A stretch of DNA of 64,000 nt, taken from Flavobacterium buctense. GTDB taxonomy: Bacteria > Bacteroidota > Bacteroidia > Flavobacteriales > Flavobacteriaceae. How positions within the stretch are numbered: position 1 is the stretch's first letter; each line of letters begins with the position of its first letter. Of this stretch, positions 43,293 to 52,817 are shown piece by piece. The notes beneath the pieces were generated by a model. That model made no database searches, was not told the origin of the DNA, and saw nothing but the letters and a program-made list of their open reading frames with translations. Location: contig NZ_JACTAB010000001.1 in the NCBI RefSeq assembly GCF_014486695.1, positions 620,001 through 684,000 of the forward strand, given 5' to 3'. A program made the position numbers and the translations under genes.

Positions 43293-43309
43293 AATCCCAT
43301 CCTCTCTGC
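43293..43309 (+). other. Attachment site, distal copy
   Basis: Exact 17-bp repeat of the tRNA-Ser 3' end (AATCCCATCCTCTCTGC). No tRNA body precedes it, so this is the split half of the old target. Confidence 0.85.
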
Positions 43310-43312
43310 GAT

Positions 43313-43341
43313 AAAACCGAAGCATAGCTTCGGTTTTCTTT
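43313..43341 (+). terminator. Terminator, probably the original one of tRNA-Ser
   Basis: AAAACCGAAGC (43313-43323) pairs with GCTTCGGTTTT (43327-43337) around ATA and is followed by CTTTT. It lies 4 bp after the distal attachment site, the position a tRNA terminator would have before island insertion. Confidence 0.8.
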
Positions 43342-43396
43342 TATATGAAAAAAATGGAAAGTTCACTTTCTAATTTTTTTTCATATAAAAGAAAAC
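43333..43396. repeat. Perfect 22-bp inverted repeat
   Basis: 43333-43354 is the exact reverse complement of 43375-43396, with a 20-bp loop that holds its own small dyad (GAAAG/CTTTC). A further hairpin AGCCTTTGCCAAAGGCT follows. Origin unknown. Confidence 0.7.
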
Positions 43397-43532
43397 AGCC
43401 TTTGCCAAAGGCTAGGTTTTCATCGCCCAAGACTCCCCAAAGGGATCACCGCAGGTAATCACTTTAAGTTATCGATTGTTTATTCAATTGAAAAAACGTA
43501 CATTCGCTTATAGGATTTCAGACCTTAAATTT

Positions 43533-44228
43533 ATGCGTATCAAACTCCTCATTTCGGTTTTTTTTATAACGCTGGGCAGTTTTGCTCAAGACGTCGCCAA
43601 AGATTTTGATGCTATTGATTCACTTTACCGTGAAGACCAATTTTACTTAAACATCACCTATAATACCCTGCAAAAACGTCCCGATGGGTTGAAACAAAAT
43701 AAGCTTTCGACCGGTTTGGCTTTGGGGTTTTTACGTGATATGCCTTTAAACAAGAAGAGAACAGTAGCATTAGCTGCCGGAATTGGGTATTCATTGTCAA
43801 TTTACAATCACAATATGGGTATTATTGATGTTAATAACGAAACAACTTATAGCATCTTAGATCCTGATAATATTACTTTTTCTAAAAATAAAATGTCCTT
43901 ACACACGGTTGACTTACCGTTAGAATTCAGATGGAGAAATTCAACACCCGACAGCCATAAGTTTTGGAGAGTACACTTAGGAGTTAAATTGAGTTACCTT
44001 TTTTATGATCAATACAAGTTAGAATCTTCCCAAGGCAATGTCGGACAAACTAATCTACAAGACTTTAACGATTTTCATTACGGGATTTATTTGACTACCG
44101 GTTGGAATACTTGGAATCTTTATGCGTATTATGGTTTGAATCCATTATTTAAATCATCTGCAAAAATTGAAGGTCAGTCAATTGACATGAATACGGCCAA
44201 CTTTGGTCTAATGTTTTACATTTTATAA
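43533..44228 (+). CDS. Outer-membrane beta-barrel (porin-like) protein
   Basis: A 231-residue protein. A signal peptide (MRIKLLISVFFITLGSFAQ) leads alternating beta-strands (LALAAGIGYSLSIYNHN-like segments, VHLGVKLSYLFYDQYKL, YGIYLTTGWNTWNLYAYYG) and an aromatic-rich C-terminus (NFGLMFYIL). This fits the PorT-like/outer-membrane beta-barrel families of Bacteroidota, but I cannot assign it to type IX secretion or to a substrate. ATG 43533 is chosen because the signal peptide begins there. Its end overlaps the convergent membrane gene by 6 bp. Confidence 0.75.
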   Translation: MRIKLLISVFFITLGSFAQDVAKDFDAIDSLYREDQFYLNITYNTLQKRPDGLKQNKLSTGLALGFLRDMPLNKKRTVALAAGIGYSLSIYNHNMGIIDVNNETTYSILDPDNITFSKNKMSLHTVDLPLEFRWRNSTPDSHKFWRVHLGVKLSYLFYDQYKLESSQGNVGQTNLQDFNDFHYGIYLTTGWNTWNLYAYYGLNPLFKSSAKIEGQSIDMNTANFGLMFYIL

Positions 44229-44828
44229 CCAAACGTAGAGCAATCCTATTTGGGGTAATGTGCCACATAAAAATCCTATCAACAATTCTTTATTGGTATG
44301 CGCTTTCATCACTAGCCTTGAGGAAGCAACCAATCCATTTAGTATGATAAAAACGGCTACCAGATTGATGGTGTTGATTTCGTTTTTCAGGCTTAATCCA
44401 ATAATAAAAACAGTCAAAGCACTAATGCCAATCATATGAATACTGGCTTTAATTTTGGCATACAACAGCAGAAAAGCAAAAATAGCACTGATGATTCCGC
44501 CCAAAAAGAAAAAGTATAAAGAAGGAAACCGATCTACGGTAATGCTTTTTTGAATCAATATAGAGAGTAAAACAATATGCAGTAACAAGGGAATTTTGCG
44601 GTGTGAAATGTCTGAGAGCATGATGGAATCAATCTTTCCAAAGGTTCTAAGCAAGTAGAAGAAAGCAATCGGCAGCAAAAAAGTAATGATGATAATTTGC
44701 AAAAACAAGATTAAATATTGCGCCAGAGTAAAGTAATGTCCTTCCAATAATACATAAAAAATAGTTCCTAATAACGGAACGAAAATAGGATGGAAGGCAT
44801 ACGAGAAAAAGGGAAGGAATTTTTTCAA
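44223..44828 (-). CDS. Integral membrane protein, possibly PAP2-like
   Basis: A 201-residue protein with six or more hydrophobic helices. The C-terminal stretch SSRLVMKAHTNKELLIGFLCG resembles the His-containing end of PAP2 phosphatases (SRxxxxxH), but the N-terminal KxxxxxxRP motif is not seen, so activity is doubtful. It lies 12 bp after rpoN on the same strand and may be co-transcribed with it. Otherwise uncharacterised. Confidence 0.65.
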   Translation of the reverse strand: MKKFLPFFSYAFHPIFVPLLGTIFYVLLEGHYFTLAQYLILFLQIIIITFLLPIAFFYLLRTFGKIDSIMLSDISHRKIPLLLHIVLLSILIQKSITVDRFPSLYFFFLGGIISAIFAFLLLYAKIKASIHMIGISALTVFIIGLSLKNEINTINLVAVFIILNGLVASSRLVMKAHTNKELLIGFLCGTLPQIGLLYVWL

Positions 44829-44840
44829 AGTGATTTGGTT

Positions 44841-46307
44841 TTAAATCTTCTTCCTCATCCTAGCTACCGGAATATCAAGTAATTCTCTGTACTTAGCAAT
44901 CGTTCTTCGCGCAATCGGATAGCCTTTTTCTTTTAGAATATCAGCCAATTGATCATCCGGAAGCGGTTTTGATTTGTCTTCTTCCTCGATAACGGTTTTC
45001 AATATTTTTTTAATTTCAAGGGTAGAAACATCTTCGCCTTGATCGTTTTTCATCGCTTCCGAGAAGAATTCCTTAATCAATTTCGTGCCATAAGGCGTAT
45101 CGACATATTTGCTGTTCGCTACACGAGAAACGGTAGAAATATCCAAACCAACCATATCCGCGATGTCTTTTAGAATCATCGGTTTCAGTTTGGTTTCTTC
45201 GCCGTCTAAGAAATATTCCTGTTGGAAATGCATAATCGCATTCATCGTCACAAAAAGCGTTTCCTGACGTTGTCGAATCGCATCAATAAACCATTTCGCC
45301 GAATCCAATTTTTGTTTGATAAATTGCACCGCATCTTTTTGCGAATGTGATTTGTCACGCGAGTCTTTATACGTTTGTAACATTTCCTGATAATCTTTGG
45401 AAACGTGTAATGTTGGTGCATTTCTGCCGTTTAAAGTCAGTTCCAATTCGCCGTCAACAATTCGGATAGCGAAGTCGGGCACAATTTGTTCTACGACACG
45501 ACTACTGCTGTCAAAAGAACCGCCCGGTTTTGGGTTGAGTTTTTCGATTTCCTCAATGGCTTTTTTCAAGCGTTCTTGGGTAATCTCGTATTTTTGGAGT
45601 AACTTTTCGTAGTGTTTTTTGGTAAACGCATCAAATTGGTTTTCGAGGATGTCAATCGCCAATTCGACGTATTCCGTAGGCGTTTTGTGTTTCAATTGCA
45701 ACAACAAACATTCTTGCAAGTCACGCGCACCAACACCTGAAGGTTCTAATTCGTGGATGATTTGCAATATTTTTTCAACGACTTTCTCATCGGTATAAAT
45801 CCCTTGGGTAAATGCCATATCATCAACCATATCCGGAATACTTCTGCGCAAATAACCGTCATCGTCTATGCTTCCAACCAAGAACTCGGCAATTTCACGT
45901 TGCTCATCCGACAAGATAAAAGTATTCAACTGATTGATTAAATCTTGGTGAAAACTAACCGGTGCTGCAAAAGGCATTTCACGGTCATCGTCATCATCAC
46001 TATAATTGTTGGATTGTAATTTATACTCTGGCGTTTCGTCGTCGCTTAGATATTCATCGATGTTGATTTCAGTGTCGATGTTCTCGCTGCCTTCATAATC
46101 ATCATAGTCGTCTTCATTGTTGTCAAATTCATCCTTCTCATACAATTCTTCTTCATCTTTACCACTTTCCAAAGCAGGATTTTCCACCATTTCCTCTTTC
46201 AGCCTTTGTTCAAAAGCCTGCGTAGGCAATTGAATTAACTTCATCAGCTGGATTTGCTGTGGAGATAATTTTTGAGAGAGTTTTAGATTTAGAAATTGTT
46301 TTAACAT
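44841..46307 (-). CDS. rpoN: RNA polymerase sigma-54 factor
   Basis: A 488-residue sigma factor. The N-terminal Gln/Leu-rich region I (NLKLSQKLSPQQIQLMKLIQ) binds activators and core. A strongly acidic stretch follows (about residues 55-110). The core-binding domain contains ELEPSGVGARDLQECLLLQL, and the C-terminal RpoN box reads ARRTIAKYRE. It directs transcription from -24/-12 promoters with AAA+ activators. A paired CCTTAG repeat separates it from asnS upstream. Confidence 0.96.
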   Translation of the reverse strand: MLKQFLNLKLSQKLSPQQIQLMKLIQLPTQAFEQRLKEEMVENPALESGKDEEELYEKDEFDNNEDDYDDYEGSENIDTEINIDEYLSDDETPEYKLQSNNYSDDDDDREMPFAAPVSFHQDLINQLNTFILSDEQREIAEFLVGSIDDDGYLRRSIPDMVDDMAFTQGIYTDEKVVEKILQIIHELEPSGVGARDLQECLLLQLKHKTPTEYVELAIDILENQFDAFTKKHYEKLLQKYEITQERLKKAIEEIEKLNPKPGGSFDSSSRVVEQIVPDFAIRIVDGELELTLNGRNAPTLHVSKDYQEMLQTYKDSRDKSHSQKDAVQFIKQKLDSAKWFIDAIRQRQETLFVTMNAIMHFQQEYFLDGEETKLKPMILKDIADMVGLDISTVSRVANSKYVDTPYGTKLIKEFFSEAMKNDQGEDVSTLEIKKILKTVIEEEDKSKPLPDDQLADILKEKGYPIARRTIAKYRELLDIPVARMRKKI

Positions 46308-46310
46308 AAA

Positions 46311-46416
46311 AAAGGTGCTGAGGTACTAAGGCACTAAGGCACTGAGTCTACTCATATTAACGGATTAATTTTATTTTCAAACCTTAGAACCTTAGTGCCT
46401 TAGCACCTTAGTCCCT
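46311..46416. repeat. Long imperfect hairpin of CTAAGGCA/TGCCTTAG words between asnS and rpoN
   Basis: Left arm about 46311-46346 and right arm about 46381-46416 pair at roughly 29 of 36 positions. The core CTAAGGCACTAAGG (46326-46339) matches CCTTAGTGCCTTAG (46390-46403) perfectly. Each arm is itself a tandem of a 7-8 bp word. Confidence 0.75.
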
Positions 46417-46420
46417 TTTT

Positions 46421-47866
46421 CTAAAATTCTGCATTCTGTGGCGTTCTCGGAAAAGGAATTACGTCTCTAATATTGGTCATTCCCGTTACGAAAAGCACCA
46501 ATCTTTCAAATCCTAATCCGAATCCTGAATGGACAGCCGAACCAAATCGGCGTGTATCTAAATACCACCATAATTCTTCTTCGTCAATGCCAATGGCTTT
46601 CATTTTTTCAACCAAAACATCGTAACGCTCTTCTCTTTGCGAACCACCAACGATTTCACCTATTCCCGGGAATAAGATATCCATCGCGCGAACGGTTTCT
46701 TTGCCCGGTTCTGTATTGTCATTCAAACGCATGTAAAACGCTTTAATTTTCGCCGGATAGTCGAATAATATCACCGGACATTTAAAGTGTTTTTCTACTA
46801 AGAAACGCTCGTGCTCACTTTGTAAATCTGCACCCCATTCTTCGATTAGGTATTGGAATTTCTTCTTTTTATTTGGTGTAGAATCTCTTAAAATAGCAAT
46901 CGCTTCGGTGTAAGATACGCGTTTAAAGTCATTGTTCAACACAAAGTTCAATTTCTCTAACAAAGCCATTTCGCTGCGTTCCGCTTGAGGCTTTTGTTTT
47001 TCTTCGTCTAACAATCGGCCTTCTAAGAATTTCAAATCATCGGCACATTTATCAACCGTATATTTAATCACATACTTGATAAAATCTTCGGCCAAATCCA
47101 TGTTGTCGGTCAAGTCATTGAACGCTACTTCAGGCTCAATCATCCAAAATTCCGCTAAGTGACGAGAAGTATTTGAATTTTCCGCACGAAACGTTGGTCC
47201 GAAAGTATAAATCTGACCCAAAGCCATGGCAAATGTTTCGCCTTCCAATTGACCTGAAACAGTAAGATTGGTATGTTTTCCAAAGAAATCTTTTTTGTAA
47301 TCGATGTTGCCTTCTTCGTTTTTAGGCAAATTGTCTAAAGGCAAGGATGTTACTTGGAACATTTCGCCTGCGCCTTCCGCATCGGCTCCCGTAATTACCG
47401 GCGTATTGACATAGAAAAATCCTTTTTCCTGAAAATAAGAATGCACCGCAAAGGACAATACCGAACGCACACGCATAATCGCTCCGAACGCATTGGTACG
47501 AACTCTTAAATGTGCATTTTCTCTAAGGAATTCCAAAGAGTGTTTCTTAGGTTGCATTGGGAATTTTTCCGCGTCGCAATCGCCTAAAATTTCCAATTGG
47601 GCAACTTGGATTTCATATTTTTGTCCGGCACCTTGGCTTTCCACCAATTTTCCGGTCAAAGCCACAGCAGTTCCGGTATTGATTCTTTTCAAAGTTTCTT
47701 CCGGTGTGTTTTCAAAATCGACTACACACTGCAAGTTATGAATAGTTGAACCATCGTTCAACGCGATAAATTGATTGTTTCTAAAAGTTCTTACCCAACC
47801 TTTTACGGTTACTTCATAGTTCGTTTGCTCGCTGCTTAGTAAGTCTTTTACTTTTGAATGTTTCAT
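46421..47866 (-). CDS. asnS: Asparaginyl-tRNA synthetase
   Basis: A 481-residue class II synthetase. It has an N-terminal OB-fold ([20 protein letters not shown]), motif 2 around [20 protein letters not shown], and motif 3 as [17 protein letters not shown]. The [10 protein letters not shown] pattern with [11 protein letters not shown] separates AsnRS from AspRS. It charges tRNA-Asn directly, so no amidotransferase route is needed for this tRNA. It has a -7 promoter box at 47919-47926. Confidence 0.96.
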   Translation of the reverse strand: MKHSKVKDLLSSEQTNYEVTVKGWVRTFRNNQFIALNDGSTIHNLQCVVDFENTPEETLKRINTGTAVALTGKLVESQGAGQKYEIQVAQLEILGDCDAEKFPMQPKKHSLEFLRENAHLRVRTNAFGAIMRVRSVLSFAVHSYFQEKGFFYVNTPVITGADAEGAGEMFQVTSLPLDNLPKNEEGNIDYKKDFFGKHTNLTVSGQLEGETFAMALGQIYTFGPTFRAENSNTSRHLAEFWMIEPEVAFNDLTDNMDLAEDFIKYVIKYTVDKCADDLKFLEGRLLDEEKQKPQAERSEMALLEKLNFVLNNDFKRVSYTEAIAILRDSTPNKKKKFQYLIEEWGADLQSEHERFLVEKHFKCPVILFDYPAKIKAFYMRLNDNTEPGKETVRAMDILFPGIGEIVGGSQREERYDVLVEKMKAIGIDEEELWWYLDTRRFGSAVHSGFGLGFERLVLFVTGMTNIRDVIPFPRTPQNAEF

Positions 47867-47918
47867 TTCAATATCAGATATTAAATTGTAAATATTTAGA
47901 TGGTCTATAATCTAAACG

Positions 47919-47926
47919 CAAATATA
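47919..47926 (-). promoter_or_regulatory. -7 promoter box of asnS
   Basis: Minus-strand TATATTTG fits TAnnTTTG, 53 bp before the start. It lies just outside the end of the MMPL gene. No clear -33 box. Confidence 0.4.
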
Positions 47927-47928
47927 AA

Positions 47929-50349
47929 TTATTTATTGTTTTTTTCTAACTCATCAATCTCTTCGTCGGTATGTTCCAAGATATCGATGGTTGGTTCGGG
48001 TAATTCTTGTTGGTTGGCCAATGTTTTGTTCAACGTCAATACTAATGATGGTAACAAAACCAAATTCGATAACATACCAAAACATAATGTCAAAGCCACT
48101 AATCCGCCCAAAGCCACTGTTCCGCCAAAACTTGATAACATAAATACCGAAAATCCGAAGAATAAAATAATAGAAGTATAAAACATACTCGTTCCGGCAT
48201 CGTCAAATGTCGCGAAAACGGATTTTTTAATTCTCCAATCGTTTCGCGACAATTCCAATCGGTACTGCGCTAAGAAACGCAAAGTGTCATCAACCGACAT
48301 TCCGAAAGCGATTCCGAATACTAATAAAGTCGATGGTTTTAAAGGAATGCCCAAAAAGCCCATCAATCCTGCCGTCATCAGTAATGGCAATAAATTCGGA
48401 ATAATCGAAACCAACACCATTTTGAACGAACGGAACATTATCGCTACCAATCCGCCAGTTAGGAAGAAGGCAAACAATAACGAAGAAAGTAAGTTGTCCA
48501 GCAAATATTTGGTTCCTTTTTGGAACACCGAAGGCTTTCCGGTGATGATGACTTCATATCGTTCCGAAGGGAAAAGTTTGTCTACTTTATTGCGAATATG
48601 CGCTTCGATAGCTTCCATTCTTTCGCCGTTTTCATCTTTGATAAAAGTGGTCATTCTCGCCACACTTCCATCCGAAGAAATATAACTTTTCAGCTGATTG
48701 TCTTTAGAATTTTTCAGCGAATTTTTGATATACGGCAATAAAAACATTTCCTCATTAGGCGAAGGCAAAGTGTAAAAATCAGGATTGCCGTTATAGTAAG
48801 CTTGGTTAAAACTTTTGGCAATATTGACTATCGATAACGGTTTAGAAAGCTCCGGAATATCGGTTATGGTTTGTTCCAAATCTTCCATTCTTCTCAAATT
48901 GGTGAGTTTCATGGCGCCGTTTTTCTTTTTGGTATCAATCATGATTTCCAAAGGCATCACGCCGTCAAACTCTTTTTCGAAGAAGCGAATGTCATCGTAA
49001 AAAGCTGTGTTTTTTGGCATGTCTTCAATGATACTGCCAGAAACTTTTATTTTTCCGATGCCCACAATACCAAAAACCAACAAACAAATTGCCGTGATAT
49101 AAACGCCAATTCGATTGTATTTTACTGTGTTTACAATCCATTTTAAAAATTTCGTCAGTGATTCTCGTTCCAAATGCCCTAAATGTCTAGGAATCGGAGA
49201 TGGAATGTAACTGAAGAATATCGGAATCAACAACAAACTCAAAGTGTAAATTGCCAAGATGTTGATAGTCGTTACCACGCCAAATTCTCTCAACAACACA
49301 TTATTCGTAGCAATAAATGTCGCAAAACCAACCGCTGTCGTGATATTGGTCATTAAAGTCGCCGTTCCGGTTTTGGTGATTACGCGCTGTAAAGCTTTGG
49401 CTTTGTTAGCATGTTTGTGGTATTCCTGATGGTATTTATTGATGAAGAAAATGCAATTCGGGATACCAATTACGATGACTAAAGTTGGTACTAATGCCGT
49501 TAAAACCGTGATTTCATAACCCAAAGCGCCCATAATGCCGAATGACCACATTACACCGATAATCACTACGATTAACGAAATTAAAGTCGCGCGGAACGAT
49601 CGGAAAAAATAGAAGAAAATGAGTGAAGTAATCAATAAAGCGGCACCAATAAACAAACCAATTTCGTCAATAATAGTCTTCGCATTCAGCGTTCGGATAT
49701 AAGGCATACCTGAAGTGTGAAGTTCAACGTTTGTTGCCTTTTTAAACTTGTCAATCGCCGGAATTAAGTCGTTTAAAACGTAGTCTTTTCGGGCTTTGGT
49801 GTTGACAATTTTTTTATCTAAATAAATGGCTGAGCGAATTGCACCGGTTTTTTTATTGAACAATAAACCTTCATAGAAAGGCAATTTGGTGAATAATTCG
49901 GTTTGAATTTGCTTCAAATAGTGTTCGTCTTGCACTTTACTTTCATCCACCAAAGGTTTCAATTCGAAAGTTTCTAAGGAATCATTTTTGGTAAGTTTTT
50001 GCAAATTATCTACCGAAACCACTAAAGTAACTTCTTTATGCGATTTGATTTCGGTCATCAATTCGTTCCAAGCTTTGTATACTTTTGGGGTAAATAATTT
50101 TTTGTCTTTAGTAGCAATGACAATCAGATTGCCTTCTTCGCCAAAGTGATTTAGGAATTTATTGTAGTCAACATTTACTTTGTCATCGGCCGGAATTAAG
50201 TTGGCTTCGGTTTGGGTAAATCGGATGTTTTTCCATTGAAAAGCCAACAAAACTGTAATTAAGAGGATACAACCTAAAATAACAATTCTATTTCTCAGGA
50301 TTATTCGGGCGATTAATTCCCAAAAACCAATACCTAACAACTTTTTCAT
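47929..50349 (-). CDS. MMPL/RND-superfamily transporter
   Basis: An 806-residue membrane protein with two repeats of one helix, a periplasmic domain and five helices. Sterol-sensing-like helix bundles are visible at AALLITSLIFFYFFRSFRATLISL and, in the second half, around GIAFGMSVDDTLRFLAQY, where the Asp pair fits the proton relay of MMPL pumps. It probably moves a lipid or hydrophobic compound. No adaptor gene is next to it. ATG 50349 (MKKLLGIGFW) is preferred because a -7 box at 50368-50375 lies close to the in-frame upstream ATG at 50370. Confidence 0.87.
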   Translation of the reverse strand: MKKLLGIGFWELIARIILRNRIVILGCILLITVLLAFQWKNIRFTQTEANLIPADDKVNVDYNKFLNHFGEEGNLIVIATKDKKLFTPKVYKAWNELMTEIKSHKEVTLVVSVDNLQKLTKNDSLETFELKPLVDESKVQDEHYLKQIQTELFTKLPFYEGLLFNKKTGAIRSAIYLDKKIVNTKARKDYVLNDLIPAIDKFKKATNVELHTSGMPYIRTLNAKTIIDEIGLFIGAALLITSLIFFYFFRSFRATLISLIVVIIGVMWSFGIMGALGYEITVLTALVPTLVIVIGIPNCIFFINKYHQEYHKHANKAKALQRVITKTGTATLMTNITTAVGFATFIATNNVLLREFGVVTTINILAIYTLSLLLIPIFFSYIPSPIPRHLGHLERESLTKFLKWIVNTVKYNRIGVYITAICLLVFGIVGIGKIKVSGSIIEDMPKNTAFYDDIRFFEKEFDGVMPLEIMIDTKKKNGAMKLTNLRRMEDLEQTITDIPELSKPLSIVNIAKSFNQAYYNGNPDFYTLPSPNEEMFLLPYIKNSLKNSKDNQLKSYISSDGSVARMTTFIKDENGERMEAIEAHIRNKVDKLFPSERYEVIITGKPSVFQKGTKYLLDNLLSSLLFAFFLTGGLVAIMFRSFKMVLVSIIPNLLPLLMTAGLMGFLGIPLKPSTLLVFGIAFGMSVDDTLRFLAQYRLELSRNDWRIKKSVFATFDDAGTSMFYTSIILFFGFSVFMLSSFGGTVALGGLVALTLCFGMLSNLVLLPSLVLTLNKTLANQQELPEPTIDILEHTDEEIDELEKNNK

Positions 50350-50367
50350 AAAACCTAAAATGGGTTG

Positions 50368-50375
50368 CAAAGGTA
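50368..50375 (-). promoter_or_regulatory. -7 promoter box of the MMPL gene
   Basis: Minus-strand TACCTTTG fits TAnnTTTG and overlaps the alternative upstream start, favouring the ATG at 50349. Confidence 0.45.
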
Positions 50376-50545
50376 ATCAAAACGGTAAAATTTTTAGGCT
50401 GATTAATGCAAAGATTTGCTTAATTTAACCTCAATTTACGCCTGAAGCAATGGGATGGTTTTAAATAATTGTTATCAGCTGAAAAAAATCATAAAAAACA
50501 GCCGACTTTTTAGCATCTTTGTAAGGATAATTACAGCACAATTGA

Positions 50546-52816
50546 ATGAGAAATTTAAAAAACACTTTGTTTTATTTATTCGTAACCGGTGGCTTTGGTT
50601 ACTTGATGTACTGGATTATTGGACAAGGGAAACTACTTGAAGTAGGTAGAAAAATTGTTTCTCCTTCTTCAAATGATACCGAATGGATTCAGTTTTTATC
50701 TTCACTATTTCATAATTTACAACATCCGTTGGCGTTGTTGCTTTTCCAGATAATTACCATTGTTTTAGTCGCCAGAATTTTTGGTTGGATTTTCAGAAAG
50801 GTTGGCCAGCCGTCTGTTATCGGTGAGATTATTGCCGGTATTGTGCTCGGACCTTCTTTATTCGGACTTTACTTTCCTGACATGAAAGAAGCTTTATTTC
50901 CGGTGGCTTCCCTCGGAAATCTTCAAATGTTGAGTCAAGTAGGTTTAATCCTTTTCATGTTTGTCATCGGAATGGAATTGGATTTAAAAGTTTTGAAAAA
51001 TAAAGCCAACGACGCTGTAGTGATTAGTCACGCCAGTATCGTGATTCCGTTTGCTTTAGGTATTGGGTTGTCTTATTTTATTTACCATCAGTTTGCCCCG
51101 GCAGGAGTCGAATTTTTAGCTTTTAGTTTGTTTATGGGAATCGCCATGAGTATTACGGCATTCCCGGTTTTAGCAAGAATTGTTCAGGAAAGAGGTATCC
51201 ATAAAACCCGATTGGGTACAATTGTTATTACTTGTGCTGCCGCTGATGATATTACGGCTTGGTGTATTTTGGCCGTGGTTATTGCCATTGTAAAGGCGGG
51301 AAGTTTTGTGAGTTCATTATACGTAATTGCATTGGCGTTACTATATGTCTTGACCATGCTTTTTGTGGTAAAACCTTTTTTGAAACGCGTAGGGGATTTG
51401 TATGCCAAAAAAGATAATATTAAGAAATCGGTAGTAGCTATATTTTTTCTGACTTTAATTGTTTCGGCCTATGTTACAGAAGTCATTGGTATTCATGCTT
51501 TGTTTGGTGCTTTTATGATGGGTGCGATAATGCCGGATATCAGTAAGTTCAGAAATGTATTTATCGACAAGGTTGAAGATGTTTCGGTGATTTTATTGTT
51601 GCCATTGTTCTTTGTTTTTACCGGTTTGCGTACGGAAATCGGTTTGATTAATGAACCTTATTTGTGGAAAATTACAGGATATATTATTTTGGTAGCCGTT
51701 GTAGGTAAGTTTTTTGGAAGTGCATTGGCAGCTCGATTTGTAGGTCAGAGTTGGCGCGACAGTTTGACCATAGGCGCATTGATGAATACCCGTGGATTGA
51801 TGGAATTGGTCGTGTTGAATATTGGTTACGAATTGGGTGTGCTTTCGCCGCAAGTCTTTACCATGATGGTGATTATGGCTTTGGTGACGACGTTTATGAC
51901 CGGACCGGCTTTGGACATTATCAATTATATTTTCAAAACCAAAGACATTATCATTCCGTCTGAGGTAAAGAAGAATTCAAAGTTCAAAATCCTGATTTCT
52001 TTTGGTAACAATGAAAAAGGTAAATCGCTTTTACGCCTCGCTAATAGTTTGGTGAAAGGCCAACCCGAAGCCTCAAATGTTACCGCCATGCATTTGACCA
52101 TGAGCGATGATATGCACGCTTACAACATTGAAGAATACGAAAAGGAAACTTTTGAACCGATAGTTAGAGAGTCTAAAAAACTCAACCAGGAAATTACTAC
52201 TATTTTCAAAGCCACCGGAGATATCGAAACCGATATTGCCGATGTGGCCTTGGAAGGAAAATACGATTTGGTATTGGTAGGTTTAGGAAAGTCAATTTTT
52301 GAAGGAACGATTTTAGGAAAAGTACTTGGATTTACTTCTCGCATCATCAATCCAGATAGATTGTTAGACAAATTCAAAGGGAAAGAAGGCTTGTTTGAAA
52401 ATTCTCCTTTTGACGAAAGAACGCGTTTGATTATCTCTAAAACCAAAACACCGCTTGGAATTTTAATCGATAAAGATTTACAACAAGTCAACAAAGTTTT
52501 CCTTGGTATTTACAGCGTTGGCGATGTTTTTCTAATAGATTATGCCCAAAAGCTAATGCAAAATAACAACGCACAAGTCACGATTCTAGACAATAACGAT
52601 CACACTAAAAACAATTTTCTAATCCAGAATTCTTTAGAAGCTTTGGAGCAAAAGCACGGCGATAAGTTTGACGTTTTCCAACCCAAACAAATTACTAAAC
52701 CGTTTTTAGTGGAACAGGATTTGGTGATTTTTAGTTTAGAAACTTGGAAACAATTAGTAGACGATGAGGTTTCTTGGTTACAAGATATTCCTTCGGTGTT
52801 GATTGTGAAGCCTTAG
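50546..52816 (+). CDS. CPA2-type cation:proton antiporter with C-terminal cytosolic domain
   Basis: 756 residues. An N-terminal helix is followed by a Na+/H+ exchanger domain of about 12 helices (residues about 55-445). VGQPSVIGEIIAGIVLGPSLFG is the typical opening and CAAADDITAWCILAVVIA carries the paired Asp of the ion site. The remaining 300 residues are soluble, beginning FKILISFGNNEKGKSLLRLA, which resembles a universal-stress-like domain in duplicated form. It likely exchanges K+ or Na+ for protons. No KefF or RCK partner is visible. Confidence 0.88.
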   Translation: MRNLKNTLFYLFVTGGFGYLMYWIIGQGKLLEVGRKIVSPSSNDTEWIQFLSSLFHNLQHPLALLLFQIITIVLVARIFGWIFRKVGQPSVIGEIIAGIVLGPSLFGLYFPDMKEALFPVASLGNLQMLSQVGLILFMFVIGMELDLKVLKNKANDAVVISHASIVIPFALGIGLSYFIYHQFAPAGVEFLAFSLFMGIAMSITAFPVLARIVQERGIHKTRLGTIVITCAAADDITAWCILAVVIAIVKAGSFVSSLYVIALALLYVLTMLFVVKPFLKRVGDLYAKKDNIKKSVVAIFFLTLIVSAYVTEVIGIHALFGAFMMGAIMPDISKFRNVFIDKVEDVSVILLLPLFFVFTGLRTEIGLINEPYLWKITGYIILVAVVGKFFGSALAARFVGQSWRDSLTIGALMNTRGLMELVVLNIGYELGVLSPQVFTMMVIMALVTTFMTGPALDIINYIFKTKDIIIPSEVKKNSKFKILISFGNNEKGKSLLRLANSLVKGQPEASNVTAMHLTMSDDMHAYNIEEYEKETFEPIVRESKKLNQEITTIFKATGDIETDIADVALEGKYDLVLVGLGKSIFEGTILGKVLGFTSRIINPDRLLDKFKGKEGLFENSPFDERTRLIISKTKTPLGILIDKDLQQVNKVFLGIYSVGDVFLIDYAQKLMQNNNAQVTILDNNDHTKNNFLIQNSLEALEQKHGDKFDVFQPKQITKPFLVEQDLVIFSLETWKQLVDDEVSWLQDIPSVLIVKP

Positions 52817-52817
52817 A

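Larger units (their letters stand above)
35208..43309. mobile_element. Integrated genomic island at tRNA-Ser carrying a restriction-modification locus
   Basis: About 8.1 kb bounded by 17-bp direct repeats of the tRNA 3' end. It has a tyrosine recombinase next to one end, paired TGTGTCAAAT repeats inside both ends, TTTATAAAC arrays on both sides of the cargo, and seven cargo genes, all on the plus strand. No conjugation, replication or structural phage genes are present, so it looks like a small integrative island that may need outside help to move. Confidence 0.85.

Noticed and set aside
35208..43309. Island as a prophage or conjugative element
   Set aside because: No capsid, tail, lysis, relaxase or mating-pair genes are present between the attachment sites.
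35208..43309. GATC depletion in the island as evidence for self-avoidance
   Set aside because: Several GATC sites are visible by eye in the island (for example near 35635, 37783, 41567 and 42097), and the methylase would protect them. No count was made.
43333..43396. Inverted repeat as ends of an insertion sequence
   Set aside because: The loop is only 20 bp, there is no transposase, and no target-site duplication is evident.
46311..46416. Possible CRISPR array in the tandem words
   Set aside because: The units are 7-8 bp, contiguous and degenerate, with no unique spacers and no cas genes nearby.
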